The position numbers and the translations under genes are program-made. DNA of 64,000 nt from assembly GCA_016873835.1 (NCBI GenBank), contig VGVY01000002.1, forward strand, positions 1-64,000, in the 5' to 3' direction. Below, in pieces: positions 9,352 through 18,337 of this stretch. Origin of the DNA: Ignavibacteria bacterium. Its GTDB lineage: Bacteria; Bacteroidota; Ignavibacteria; Ignavibacteriales; Melioribacteraceae. Numbering within the stretch: the stretch's first letter is position 1; every line of letters starts with the position of its first letter. Below the pieces are notes generated by a model. The model had not been told where the DNA came from, did not search any database, and saw only the letters and a program-made list of their open reading frames with translations.

Positions 9352-10116
9352 TTAATTAGTAACAGTAATATAAGCTGTTTTGATTAATATTTCCTTTTCA
9401 TTAAAGAAGCTGAACATATATTCGCCAGTTTTTGAAAACCGGTATTTGAAATAAGTGTCCTTCCAATTCGGTTTGATTTCAAATTTTTTGGAATCAACAA
9501 ACTCATCATAATTCGAAATCGGTGTTTTTCTTCTCCAAACTTTAACTGTCATAATTTCAAATCCAAATGGATTTCTATTAACTAAATAAACATATGCATC
9601 GCCATTTGTATTTCTAAATGGGATTGTTCCATACACGCCGTATGGTTTGTGATTTAAAATTCTTTCGCAAAAAAATACTTGAGCATTTGGAAAAATATCT
9701 TTTTCAGAGGATTTATGTTCTAATTTGGAAATCGGAGTTTCAACAATTAATGAAGCCGAAATTAATTTGCGCCGATTGAAATCTGTGTAATAAATCTCGT
9801 ATTTTCCTTCGTCTTCAAACTTAAAACTGTAAGCGATCCACTTCTTGTTCTGACCAATTCTTGTGAGCTGACTAAAATAATTTTCGCTTTTATCGGAAGT
9901 TATTTTATCGATATATAAAAAAATTATGTTATCAGTAATTTCATTTTTTTTGAATGTTAATAATATTGTAGCGGACTGACCGGCTTTAATTTTTTTATTC
10001 AGAATTGGGTCTATTGGTTCTCCTTCAGTAGTATAGCCCTTGCATATAAATAGTTGTTGTGAAAGAGTTTGAATAGAAAAAAGAAACAATAATGATATGG
10101 TTTTTATGTATTTCAA
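9352..10116 (-). CDS. Secreted protein of unknown function
   Basis: About 254 residues from a TTG at 10116, which gives a normal signal peptide (KYIKTISLLFLFSIQTLSQQ). The longer frame from ATG 10191 is possible, but that ATG lies inside the terminator hairpin of the upstream gene and would add a second hydrophobic stretch before the signal peptide. The mature part looks beta-rich, with three sections resembling small Ig-like folds (for example GKYEIYYTDFNRRKL and GEYMFSFFNEKE). No enzyme motif is seen. It lies between rmlA and a lipoprotein gene on the same strand. Confidence 0.65.
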   Translation of the reverse strand: MKYIKTISLLFLFSIQTLSQQLFICKGYTTEGEPIDPILNKKIKAGQSATILLTFKKNEITDNIIFLYIDKITSDKSENYFSQLTRIGQNKKWIAYSFKFEDEGKYEIYYTDFNRRKLISASLIVETPISKLEHKSSEKDIFPNAQVFFCERILNHKPYGVYGTIPFRNTNGDAYVYLVNRNPFGFEIMTVKVWRRKTPISNYDEFVDSKKFEIKPNWKDTYFKYRFSKTGEYMFSFFNEKEILIKTAYITVTN

Positions 10117-10173
10117 TTTATTACTAAACAAATTTCTAAATAAAAATAAAAAGAAAATTGATAAAGAACATAA

Positions 10174-10209
10174 AGAAAAGGATGCCGGCATATTTCAGCC
10201 GGCTGAAAT
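10174..10209 (-). terminator. Rho-independent terminator of the 10213-11547 lipoprotein gene
   Basis: Reading the minus strand after the lipoprotein stop, the sequence forms GCCGGC-TGAAATAT-GCCGGC and then runs into CCTTTTCTTT. The left arm is part of a perfect 18-bp palindrome at 10192-10209 (centre AGCCGGCT). The structure overlaps the ATG at 10191, which argues for the later TTG start of the next gene. Confidence 0.6.
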
Positions 10210-10212
10210 GAT

Positions 10213-11547
10213 TTATTTTGTGAAGGTTTCGATAGTGACCATTTTACTTTGATCTTCGCTGCTGTTTATAGTAGAAAGATTTCCAATGTAGGACTTAACA
10301 CTTCCTTTATTGATAACACGTACTCTATAGCTTGCCGGGTTCCCGGTGTAAAGATTAACTTTTAGATTATATGAACCGGTTGGCATAGTTTTAAGGCTGT
10401 AAATGTTTTCAACAGCATTTCCAACTGTACGCTGCCAATCTCTATCTAATTCAACTGAATTATCTGAAGATTTTGGTGAAGACCAATATACATGCATATT
10501 ATTTGGTCCATATAAATGAAGATCAACATCAGATGCATTTGTTGAAGTATTAACCCATGTTAATGTAGCCTGAAAATCTCCAGTTCCATAAGTTACTGTT
10601 GGAACCGCCCATCCTTGCGGAGTTCCTTGAACCCAAGTACCACCACCCGGCATACTTAGTGTAGTCCACCCAGAACCAGAAGATAAAGGACCTGAATATG
10701 TAACCGGCTGAGAAATTGTTCCACTTGCTGGAACGGTGTATGTTTCAATTTTAGGTAGCGTGGAAAGAGTTCCTGGAGTAGTTCTTGAAATCCAAACTTG
10801 GTAAGTTGCTTGAACCAAATGAATACGAGTTGGCGGTCTTGGTCCGCCGGTTGGTTGAGAACCGGTTGAACCAGTCGATCCGACAATTCTTCCGCTGTAC
10901 CATGATGCTGATTGCCAAGCATATTTAAAATTTGTAACTGAAGCTACAGTTAATGTGTAATAATATGTGGCGTCACCGGCAAACTCAAATCCGCCATCTG
11001 AATCTTCAGCAGTTATTTTTGGTGCAGATTGACCAACTTTCGCGACAACATAATAACCGAGCTCCATAACATCAGCGCCGATAACTTTTTTGTCTTTATC
11101 AACCATAGAAATTGGAACAACTTTCCAAGAACTTGACAATGCATCATAGAATAAAAGTTTTAGTTCTGAAGGGTCTGTTGTGTTACGATATGGAAATGTA
11201 ATTCTAACCGGCCATCTGAATGTAAATCCTTCTGGGCCAAGTTTAGTATAATCGCCTCTTTTTTCTGCAGTTGATGAAATTTCTTTCGGCGGTGTAACCG
11301 GAACTTCAATTGAAAAAGTAACATTCGCAGACTGGCCATTTTGGTTTTGAGGAACGGTTCCAGGAATAACAGTAATCTCGTAACCAGAATTTGTTTTAAC
11401 TGTGCCGCCTTGTAGAGATCCTATTGTACCAACAACATTTTCTTCTGTGGGTTCTTTGGGTTCTGTGCCTTCCTCTTTTTTACATGATGATGAATTGATT
11501 AGAAATGCAATTGAGAGGGGGAGTAAAATCGATAATAGTTTTTTCAT
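10213..11547 (-). CDS. Surface or periplasmic lipoprotein with C-terminal DUF2135-like domain
   Basis: A 444-residue lipoprotein: signal peptide MKKLLSILLPLSIAFLI, then NSSSC with the lipidated Cys at residue 22 and an acidic linker. Residues 40-170 are beta-rich (GGTVKTNSGYEITVIPG, FRWPVRITFPY) and recall ZU5-like modules. The C-terminal part contains SDVDLHLYGPNNMHVYW, a signature of DUF2135-like, probably metal-binding beta-sandwiches. The middle is Gly/Ser/Thr-rich. Function unknown; an adhesin or cell-surface role is plausible. A terminator follows. Confidence 0.75.
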   Translation of the reverse strand: MKKLLSILLPLSIAFLINSSSCKKEEGTEPKEPTEENVVGTIGSLQGGTVKTNSGYEITVIPGTVPQNQNGQSANVTFSIEVPVTPPKEISSTAEKRGDYTKLGPEGFTFRWPVRITFPYRNTTDPSELKLLFYDALSSSWKVVPISMVDKDKKVIGADVMELGYYVVAKVGQSAPKITAEDSDGGFEFAGDATYYYTLTVASVTNFKYAWQSASWYSGRIVGSTGSTGSQPTGGPRPPTRIHLVQATYQVWISRTTPGTLSTLPKIETYTVPASGTISQPVTYSGPLSSGSGWTTLSMPGGGTWVQGTPQGWAVPTVTYGTGDFQATLTWVNTSTNASDVDLHLYGPNNMHVYWSSPKSSDNSVELDRDWQRTVGNAVENIYSLKTMPTGSYNLKVNLYTGNPASYRVRVINKGSVKSYIGNLSTINSSEDQSKMVTIETFTK

Positions 11548-11682
11548 AATTCCTCCGATTTGTAAAACAGATTTTGAGATAAATCTATATAAAAAATGTT
11601 TCCCAAATGCATAGTTAGTTGCAATGAAAATTACAAAAATTATTGATTTATCAAAAGAAATATTTTATGAAGCAGAGAATAG

Positions 11683-12054
11683 TCAGTTGTACTGGAAGTC
11701 TTTATTTGTTTCAATTGATGCGAAGTTTTTTATAATTGGCTGAATAAGTTTACGTGCTTTTTTCTGCGAGTAGTTTATAAACTGTTCTTTCTTCAAAATG
11801 AACGATAGAGATTTTACAGTTTCAGTAATTATATATACAAGGTTTGTTTCTTGAAGTATTAAATCGAATGGTAATAAAAGTATAGTATCAAAAATTGCGG
11901 CTTCGACAATTTCAAGCTGTTGGTCGTATGAAAGTTCTTCTAATTTAAGATTCGGATGGATTAAACCTCCTTTTTGCCTGAACTTCAATTCGAACTTCAT
12001 TCTTTCTAGAAGAAGAGTCAGTGCCGCTTCGATTGTAATTTTAATTTCTATCAT
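11683..12054 (-). CDS. Hypothetical protein
   Basis: About 123 residues from the ATG at 12054 (MIEIKITIEAALTLLLER); an upstream ATG at 12084 would add ten residues but overlaps a CCCC-TTT-GGGG hairpin. The protein is largely helical and slightly basic, with no signal peptide and no motif that I recognise. It follows sucC on the same strand with a gap of about 44 bp. No function is proposed. Confidence 0.55.
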   Translation of the reverse strand: MIEIKITIEAALTLLLERMKFELKFRQKGGLIHPNLKLEELSYDQQLEIVEAAIFDTILLLPFDLILQETNLVYIITETVKSLSFILKKEQFINYSQKKARKLIQPIIKNFASIETNKDFQYN

Positions 12055-12098
12055 ACTAAAATTTTTCCCCTTTGGGGATTCCAAAAGGGAATATAAGA

Positions 12099-13322
12099 TT
12101 AAACAGCAACAGTATCCAAAACTGAAGTAACTTTTTTTGCCGCTTCTTGCAGACTACGAGCAACTTCAAAATTTAATCCGGAGTTTTCCAGCATTTCTTT
12201 TGCGAGTTCAGCATTTGTTCCTTCAAGACGAACAACAATTGGAACAGAAACATTTATTTCTTTGACTGCATCTATAACACCTTGTGCAACGCGGTCGCAT
12301 CTTACAATTCCGCCAAAAATATTTATCAATATTGCTTTAACATTTGGATCTGCGAGAATTATTTTAAATCCATTTGCAACCGTCTCTTTGTTTGCACCGC
12401 CGCCAACATCTAAAAAGTTTGCTGGCTCACCGCCGGCAAGTTTGATAATATCCATTGTTGCCATTGCAAGTCCGGCTCCGTTTACCATACAACCCACATT
12501 TCCATCAAGCTTTATATAATTCAAATTATATTTTGACGCTTCAATTTCTAGAGGATCCTCTTCATCCAAATCGCGGTAAGCGTAAATATCCGGATGGCGG
12601 TAAAGAGCATTGTCATCAAAATTCATTTTTGCATCTAATGCAACAACACGATCGTCATTAGTAATTATTAATGGATTAATTTCTAGCAATGATGCGTCGG
12701 TTTCTTCGTAAGCTTTGTATAGTTTCATTATAAATGGAATAAAGCTTTTGAATGCCGCTCCTTCAAGTCCTAAACCAAAAGCAAGTTTTCTAGCTTGATA
12801 ATTTTGAAGTCCTACAGATGGTTCAATCCATTCTTTTAATATTTTTTCCGGAGTTTCTTCTGCTACTTTTTCTATTTCAACGCCCCCTTCAGTTGCTGCC
12901 ATTATTACATTTTTTGATACTGAGCGATCGAGTAAAATACCAAGATATAATTCTTTTATATAATCCAAACCTTCTGCGATAAATAAAGTCTTTACAATTT
13001 TTCCATCAGCTCCGGTTTGATGAGTAACAAGTAAATTACCCAGCATTTTAGAAGCATATTCTTTTGCTTTTTCGGCAGAGGTTGTAAATTTAACACCGCC
13101 TTCAAGAACTAATTCATCATGATTATTTGGATTGAATAATTTTCCTTTGCCTCTTCCACCAGCATGAATTTGTGATTTAACAACAAATTGATTTAATCCT
13201 CTTGATTGAAGATTTGATATTGCAGAATCAAAGTCATTCATATCTTTAATAGCGATCCCATCCTGGATAGGAACACCAAATTTTTTAAGCAATTCTTTAG
13301 CTTGAAATTCGTGAATTTTCAT
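12099..13322 (-). CDS. sucC: Succinyl-CoA synthetase beta subunit
   Basis: A 407-residue TCA-cycle enzyme subunit. It carries the ATP-grasp domain ([30 protein letters not shown]) and the CoA-ligase domain ([25 protein letters not shown] with the phosphate-binding loop). The start is the ATG at 13322, just before KIHEFQAK, the conserved beginning of the family; the frame upstream is open but not conserved. The alpha subunit gene sucD is not adjacent, which is unusual compared with the common sucCD pair. With its partner it interconverts succinyl-CoA and succinate with nucleotide phosphorylation. Confidence 0.95.
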   Translation of the reverse strand: MKIHEFQAKELLKKFGVPIQDGIAIKDMNDFDSAISNLQSRGLNQFVVKSQIHAGGRGKGKLFNPNNHDELVLEGGVKFTTSAEKAKEYASKMLGNLLVTHQTGADGKIVKTLFIAEGLDYIKELYLGILLDRSVSKNVIMAATEGGVEIEKVAEETPEKILKEWIEPSVGLQNYQARKLAFGLGLEGAAFKSFIPFIMKLYKAYEETDASLLEINPLIITNDDRVVALDAKMNFDDNALYRHPDIYAYRDLDEEDPLEIEASKYNLNYIKLDGNVGCMVNGAGLAMATMDIIKLAGGEPANFLDVGGGANKETVANGFKIILADPNVKAILINIFGGIVRCDRVAQGVIDAVKEINVSVPIVVRLEGTNAELAKEMLENSGLNFEVARSLQEAAKKVTSVLDTVAV

Positions 13323-13466
13323 TTGCGTCCTTGTAAATATTGAGAGTTTTCGAGTAAATACTATCGAAAAATTAAGGCATTTGTGAGTTATATTCAATTA
13401 AAGGAACTATTGAAGTAAAATATTCGTTTAGAAGTAAATATAAAACAGATAATTTTTAGAAAGATT

Positions 13467-13742
13467 ATGAACAAAAAACAAAAATTAGCAGTGATAATTT
13501 CGGTTTCGATTGTCTTGGCAACAATAGCCGTGTGGCTTTTATTCGGCGGAGAAATTTTTACAAAGACACAAGTTCTTGTTGAAAAAAAGGATGAATTATT
13601 TGGCTGGACTGAAAAAACCTGGGAGGATAAATTCATTTGGGGTTTAGATTTGAGCCTTTTAGTAAGTGCAATTTCTTTAGCAATAGGATCAATTTTGTTT
13701 TTTGTATTCAGATCAAAAAAGAATTTTAATAATCAACAATAA
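13467..13742 (+). CDS. Small membrane protein with two transmembrane segments
   Basis: A 91-residue protein with two hydrophobic helices (LAVIISVSIVLATIAVWLLFG and LSLLVSAISLAIGSILFFVF), joined by a charged loop with WTEKTWEDKF. The N-terminus is Lys-rich, so it is expected inside. It ends 10 bp before the YceI gene and is probably cotranscribed with it. The conserved-looking Trp-rich loop suggests a real gene, but the family is not recognised. Confidence 0.65.
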   Translation: MNKKQKLAVIISVSIVLATIAVWLLFGGEIFTKTQVLVEKKDELFGWTEKTWEDKFIWGLDLSLLVSAISLAIGSILFFVFRSKKNFNNQQ

Positions 13743-13752
13743 AGGAGTAGAA

Positions 13753-14391
13753 ATGAATAGAGTAGTAAAAACATTTGTGTTATTATTTTTCATGAGCGTT
13801 GTTGTAATGGCACAAGGATTTAAAGTTAAGGCGACTGGTTCTCAGACATTTAACTTTGAAGATAAGAACGGCAGAAACCAAATGACATTTTTCAGTGCAA
13901 CTCCATTAGAGGATATAACCGGAACTGCAAGCGGAATTACCGGCTCGGTTACTTTTGATGTTGCAAACTTGGTTAAAACTTTGAAAGGAACTATTACTGT
14001 TTCTGTTGCTTCAATGAAATCTGGAATTGATTTAAGAGACCAGCATATTAGGGGAGCAAACTGGTTGAACGCAGAAAAATTTCCTAACATTACTTTTGAT
14101 ATAAAAGAAGTGCTGGATGTTAAACAAACAGCAGATAATAAACTTGAATTCAAAGTAAAAGGCGATTATACAATGCACGGAGTATCAAAAGAAGTTGTTG
14201 CAAGTGCAGAAGCATCTTATCTTGATGAAAGCGAGCAAACTAAGAAGCGCGCTCCGGGAGATTTATTTGGCGTACGTGCTAAGTTTTATGTTAAGTTATC
14301 AGACTACGGTATTAATAATCAGCTAATCGGAAACAAAGTTGCCGAGAATATTGAGGTTAGTGTAAATATTGTTGGTTCAAATAAGATGTAG
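13753..14391 (+). CDS. YceI-family periplasmic lipid-binding protein
   Basis: A 212-residue protein with a signal peptide (NRVVKTFVLLFFMSVVVMAQG) and the YceI lipocalin-like barrel. Family motifs visible include GSVTFDVANLVKTLKG, MKSGIDLRDQHIRGANWLNAEKFPNITF and LKGDYTMHGVSKEV-like YTMHGVSKEV. YceI proteins bind polyisoprenoid or other long lipids in the periplasm. AAAGGAG upstream fixes the start at 13753. A strong bidirectional terminator follows. Confidence 0.9.
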   Translation: MNRVVKTFVLLFFMSVVVMAQGFKVKATGSQTFNFEDKNGRNQMTFFSATPLEDITGTASGITGSVTFDVANLVKTLKGTITVSVASMKSGIDLRDQHIRGANWLNAEKFPNITFDIKEVLDVKQTADNKLEFKVKGDYTMHGVSKEVVASAEASYLDESEQTKKRAPGDLFGVRAKFYVKLSDYGINNQLIGNKVAENIEVSVNIVGSNKM

Positions 14392-14397
14392 TTTATA

Positions 14398-14432
14398 GAG
14401 GCTGCATTATGATAATTAAAATATGCAGCCTC
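14398..14432. terminator. Bidirectional hairpin terminator
   Basis: The arms GAGGCTGCAT and ATGCAGCCTC form a perfect 10-bp stem. T-rich sequence (AATTTTATTTTT) follows on the plus strand and an A/T-rich flank on the other side. It lies between the convergent YceI gene (ends 14391) and the T9SS protein gene (ends 14443), so it can serve both. Confidence 0.85.
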
Positions 14433-14442
14433 AATTTTATTT

Positions 14443-16044
14443 TTATTTGAGCAAAATAATTTTTCGAGTTTGATAAAAATTTTCTGTTTGAAGTTTTATA
14501 AAATAAACTCCACTTGATAAGTCTTTCCCATGTAAAATAAATGAATATGTTCCAACTGGTTTAACCTCGTTTATCAATTCTCTAATTTTTCGTCCAAGCA
14601 AATCATACAAAGCTATACTCACATTAGTAGATTTATTGATTGAGTATCCAATAGTAGTTGTTGGATTAAATGGATTAGGATAATTTTGATAAAGAAAATT
14701 TTCAGTTGGTAAAATATTTATCTCGTTTTTAATATTAACAGCAATTGGCATTTTACCAAATGCAAGACTGTCATACGGAATTGATTTTAGCATCTTAGTT
14801 TTATTACGCATTATTTTAATACTTTCTCTGTAGTCATTACCAACCGCTGGTATTAGAGCCATCATTACCCATTGAGTATCGTTTGGAGCTAAATTAAATG
14901 GCCCTGAAAAGATATTGAACCCAGCACCTCCTCCAGTATAAGTTTTCCATAACCAGTCGGTGTCATTAACTGGATCACCTGAAAAAGTGAATTTCGTCGG
15001 TTTATTTGTCGAAGGATTAATTTTAACATTTCCATTTGTGTAAAATCCTCTTGCAATATTCCAAGCCATTTTTCTTGAATAAGCTGGATCGAATGGAGCT
15101 GTTGATCCTCCGCCAAAAAAGACATGGAATGATGTCATATCAAGATTTTTATAATTCTGTTTTAATTTGCCTTTGTAAATTGATGTAGAGCCGTTTGAAG
15201 GAACTGATGGGCCAAATAATAATGTATATCCAATTGATGGTTGTGATGGAGTTGTGTTGTTTGACCAAAGATATCCTAAATTTAAAGTTGTATCGCTTGA
15301 AGGAATATTATATGATTTACTAGTCAATAAAAAATCAATATCAGTCCATAATGAAAAATAAGTGGAATCAATTGCGTTGTCGCCTTTGTTGATTATTGTC
15401 CATTCAAAAAATATTATGTTGGAAAAAATATCTGCATTATCATTCGAGTTCCCTTTTGATGCATATGCAAGTTGATGGATTTCTACTGGCATAATCGGCA
15501 AAGTATCTCTTGAGGTTTTCCAAATGTCTCTATATGATGTTGTAGAATCCATTGCATTGAAAACTGAAAATAATGTTTGACCCCGATAGATTTTAGGTTT
15601 GCCGTCCGAAGTTTTTGGCGCACCAAATTGTATTGGCCAATCTTTGTAATCTAAGTTAGAATTATTATCACCTTTTGATATTTTATAAATCCGGTACTTC
15701 AATGAGTCACTCGGATTAACATACATTGCAGCTTTACCGTTAATAATTGGACCGGGTGAAAAAATAGATGAAGGTTTATTTGAATACCATTGCACCAACG
15801 CTAAATGAACTTTGTTTTTAATTTTACCAATAATCCACGGACCTTGATCAAATACAATTATTGAATCGCTTGGAAGGTTCATCCAATAGCCGCCACCAGC
15901 ACCAGTTTTGTCTTTCAAATTGCCAATATTCTGAAAGTATAAATGAAGATTATTAGCGTCAAGTATTTTGTGGTTGATTTTGGTTTGCGCTATTATAGAA
16001 GTAAATGTTATAATAAATGCTAATGTGATAATTTTATTATTGAT
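14443..16044 (-). CDS. Secreted protein with type IX (T9SS) C-terminal sorting domain; ATC start proposed
   Basis: About 533 residues. The C-terminal 90 residues are a textbook type A sorting domain (NYPNPFNPTTTIGYSI, VSIALYDLLGRKIREL, GVYFIKL, ending KIILLK), so the protein is exported by T9SS and the domain cleaved. The body is beta-rich with no enzyme motif that I recognise. A TTG at 15918 would leave no signal peptide. The frame stays open upstream and encodes a good one (NNKIITLAFIITFTSIIAQT). Just before it is GGAGAG (16056-16051), 6 nt from an in-frame ATC at 16044, and there is no ATG, GTG or TTG between the upstream stop (16065) and the signal peptide. I therefore propose an ATC start, or a lost ATG. 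Confidence 0.75.
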   Translation of the reverse strand: MNNKIITLAFIITFTSIIAQTKINHKILDANNLHLYFQNIGNLKDKTGAGGGYWMNLPSDSIIVFDQGPWIIGKIKNKVHLALVQWYSNKPSSIFSPGPIINGKAAMYVNPSDSLKYRIYKISKGDNNSNLDYKDWPIQFGAPKTSDGKPKIYRGQTLFSVFNAMDSTTSYRDIWKTSRDTLPIMPVEIHQLAYASKGNSNDNADIFSNIIFFEWTIINKGDNAIDSTYFSLWTDIDFLLTSKSYNIPSSDTTLNLGYLWSNNTTPSQPSIGYTLLFGPSVPSNGSTSIYKGKLKQNYKNLDMTSFHVFFGGGSTAPFDPAYSRKMAWNIARGFYTNGNVKINPSTNKPTKFTFSGDPVNDTDWLWKTYTGGGAGFNIFSGPFNLAPNDTQWVMMALIPAVGNDYRESIKIMRNKTKMLKSIPYDSLAFGKMPIAVNIKNEINILPTENFLYQNYPNPFNPTTTIGYSINKSTNVSIALYDLLGRKIRELINEVKPVGTYSFILHGKDLSSGVYFIKLQTENFYQTRKIILLK

Positions 16045-16077
16045 ATAACTCTCTCCGAATATTTACTAATAGTTCCA

Positions 16078-16662
16078 TTATAAATAATAACTTATCCCAG
16101 CTTGGAATAAAACAAACTGATTAATAATTTTTCCGAAATGCCCAACAAACATAACATCTGCAGAAAAATTCTCAGAGATATTTAATAGAGCACCCATTCC
16201 AATACCAAATGATGGATGAAAAGCCTTATCATTAAGTTTTCTTGTTATATAATTTGAATAGGAATAAATATCTCTCGATAAATAATTAATTGCCCACTCA
16301 ACAGTTAAATAAGGATTGAAATTCTTATTGCCTACAAAATATTTACCGGCTAACCTAAAAGGAATTAAGTAATCATATTCTTCACGAAGGGATGGAGTAA
16401 AAGGCGAGGGAACAAATTCTCGAATGTTTCCATAGTCATCATTCTTAAGAAAATCAAAATAACCAACACTGAAAGAGAGAGATAATCTTTCTGTAATTGC
16501 GCGCGAAACTGCAGCATTAATTCCAACTCCATCAATATTAAAACCTTTATTGTCTTTACTTTTATACAAAGCCGGACTAACAGAAACTTGGTAATAACTT
16601 TGTGCTTTTAGAAGTGAACAAAAAATAATTAGGAATACAAAAATGAATTTTAATGATTGCAT
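16078..16662 (-). CDS. Outer-membrane beta-barrel protein
   Basis: A 194-residue protein with a signal peptide (KFIFVFLIIFCSLLKAQS) and alternating hydrophobic/polar strands typical of a small outer-membrane barrel of about eight strands (for example RLSLSFSVGYFDF, FADVMFVGHF-like SADVMFVGHFG, and the terminal strand VLFQAGISYYL). Function unknown. It lies just upstream of the T9SS cargo gene on the same strand, separated by about 33 bp, so the two may be cotranscribed. Confidence 0.75.
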   Translation of the reverse strand: MQSLKFIFVFLIIFCSLLKAQSYYQVSVSPALYKSKDNKGFNIDGVGINAAVSRAITERLSLSFSVGYFDFLKNDDYGNIREFVPSPFTPSLREEYDYLIPFRLAGKYFVGNKNFNPYLTVEWAINYLSRDIYSYSNYITRKLNDKAFHPSFGIGMGALLNISENFSADVMFVGHFGKIINQFVLFQAGISYYL

Positions 16663-16788
16663 AAACCACCTAATTGTTTGTAAATATTAAATTGATAGAT
16701 GGTTAGTTCTTATTCTATAAATTTTCAACCTTTTGTTACTTACAAGTTGATTATTTGTAAATATAAATGCAATGTAGTTTTGATTGGA

Positions 16789-17487
16789 TTAATTTTTCTC
16801 TTTTTTTTCATCGAAGAAACTATCAGCAATACCTTGATTTACTTTGTAGTTTGAATAATAAATGATAACCGAGCCAGATAATTGCTGTCTGCCTCTTGGT
16901 CTTTTTTCATCTTCAGTTTTTTCTTTTTGCTGCCGTGGATCTTCCGGAATTTGAATACTGCCTAAATTGAACTCGAATTTTATTTGTGATGGAAGACCAA
17001 ATTTATTTCCATTATAATCAACAAAAATATGAATAGTGCCGGATCGTCTGCCGGTTGTTTCAACTTTACGGATCAATTGTTCTGCGTCATCAATCCAGAG
17101 TGTGGAAAGAATTACTTCGGTCGAATCGCTATTTGGAATTATTTTGATCACATCAAGTTTTCTATTATCAACAGTTTCTGATCTCACATAAAGCGCAGTG
17201 AAATCACCTTTTAAAAACTGTGTTGGAGAAAAATTAGTGCTCTGCTTTGGAAGCATAGCAAAACCTTTGGAGTCAATTTTAATTTTATCTGGCTGCTTAA
17301 AATATATCTTTGCTTTCGATTCCGGGATTTTGATCATTTCAAAATCTAATTTTACTAACACATCAACTTCGTAATCTTTTACTTTGTTAAATTTTTCTTC
17401 TATTCGGTTAAGTAATTTGTTCGGATCTTTTTGTTGTGCAAAAATTAATGTGCTTACTATAAAAAATAGGATCGAAAATTTTTTCAT
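16789..17487 (-). CDS. LolA-like outer-membrane lipoprotein carrier or sorting protein
   Basis: About 232 residues with a signal peptide (KKFSILFFIVSTLIFAQQ), then a LolA/LppX-like half-barrel: KLLNRIEEKFNKVKDYEVDVLVKLD, AKIYFKQPDKIKIDSKG, and TLWIDDAEQLIRKVE. Such proteins carry lipids or lipoproteins across the periplasm. GAGGTAATG precedes the second ATG with 5-nt spacing, so the start is 17487. A Lys/Arg/Glu-rich loop near residue 190 is unusual. It follows the ABC permease by about 13 bp, so the three genes form one operon and the LolA-like protein may accept the exported substrate. Confidence 0.8.
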   Translation of the reverse strand: MKKFSILFFIVSTLIFAQQKDPNKLLNRIEEKFNKVKDYEVDVLVKLDFEMIKIPESKAKIYFKQPDKIKIDSKGFAMLPKQSTNFSPTQFLKGDFTALYVRSETVDNRKLDVIKIIPNSDSTEVILSTLWIDDAEQLIRKVETTGRRSGTIHIFVDYNGNKFGLPSQIKFEFNLGSIQIPEDPRQQKEKTEDEKRPRGRQQLSGSVIIYYSNYKVNQGIADSFFDEKKEKN

Positions 17488-17500
17488 CATTACCTCTTAT

Positions 17501-18337
17501 TTAGCTTAATATGTCTTTCTTGATAAATATATAAGTAGTTATTAAATACAATCCGACAATGTGGGCAAACATAATCAGAGCTGATTCGATAATATCTTTA
17601 TAATCAACTGGATCATGAAAAAACCCGTCCCACTGAATCATGTGCGAAGTAAAAAAGTAGGGCGAAATATCTTTAAAGAAATCTATTGGAAGTGCTGAAA
17701 GGATGAAGAGAATAATTATCACTGCCATAGAAGCTACAATTGGTCCAATTGCATTTTCTACCATTGATGAAAATAGAAACGCAAGCGCGAAAACAGTCGA
17801 CATGCTTAATAATGCAAAACCATATGCGGCGGCAAAACGCCATAGAATATCATCTGCAGCAAAAATTATTATTTTTCCTCTAAAAGAAATTAGTTCGCCA
17901 GTTCCAAATACTAAACAGCTAATGCCAAGACTGAGCAAGGCAAGAAATGCTAGCAAAGTTGCTACATAGATAATTCCAGAAATATATTTCGCTGTCACAA
18001 CTTTTAATCTTGAAACTGGACGCGTTAATAACATTCTGTATGTTCCGGCAGTTGCTTCGCTTGCAAGTATATCCCCGCCTACTAATACAATTAAAAATGG
18101 TATGTGAATAAATAGGGAAGAGAGCAGAAGATATCCTATCAAATAGCCGTTAAATAAATTACCGACAAAAATAAATGAATCTTGAAAATTTCTTGTAAGT
18201 GCTTTTACATATCCTTCGCCGGTAAAGTAAAGAGCAATTTGCACAATCGGGACTAGCACACCAATTGCCAAAAACCCAATATAGGTTCTCCATTTTTTAT
18301 AGATCTTTTGAAGTTCGACCCAAATTAATGTGCTCAT
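17501..18337 (-). CDS. ABC-2 type transporter permease
   Basis: A 278-residue membrane protein with about six hydrophobic segments. It begins TLIWVELQKIYKKWRTYIGFL, as ABC-2 permeases do, and contains ATAGTYRMLLTRPVSRLKVVTAKY, the conserved cytoplasmic loop of this family. Its ATG overlaps the stop of the ATPase gene by 4 bp (ATGA). Together they form an exporter whose substrate is not evident; the adjacent LolA-like gene suggests an envelope substrate. Confidence 0.9.
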   Translation of the reverse strand: MSTLIWVELQKIYKKWRTYIGFLAIGVLVPIVQIALYFTGEGYVKALTRNFQDSFIFVGNLFNGYLIGYLLLSSLFIHIPFLIVLVGGDILASEATAGTYRMLLTRPVSRLKVVTAKYISGIIYVATLLAFLALLSLGISCLVFGTGELISFRGKIIIFAADDILWRFAAAYGFALLSMSTVFALAFLFSSMVENAIGPIVASMAVIIILFILSALPIDFFKDISPYFFTSHMIQWDGFFHDPVDYKDIIESALIMFAHIVGLYLITTYIFIKKDILS

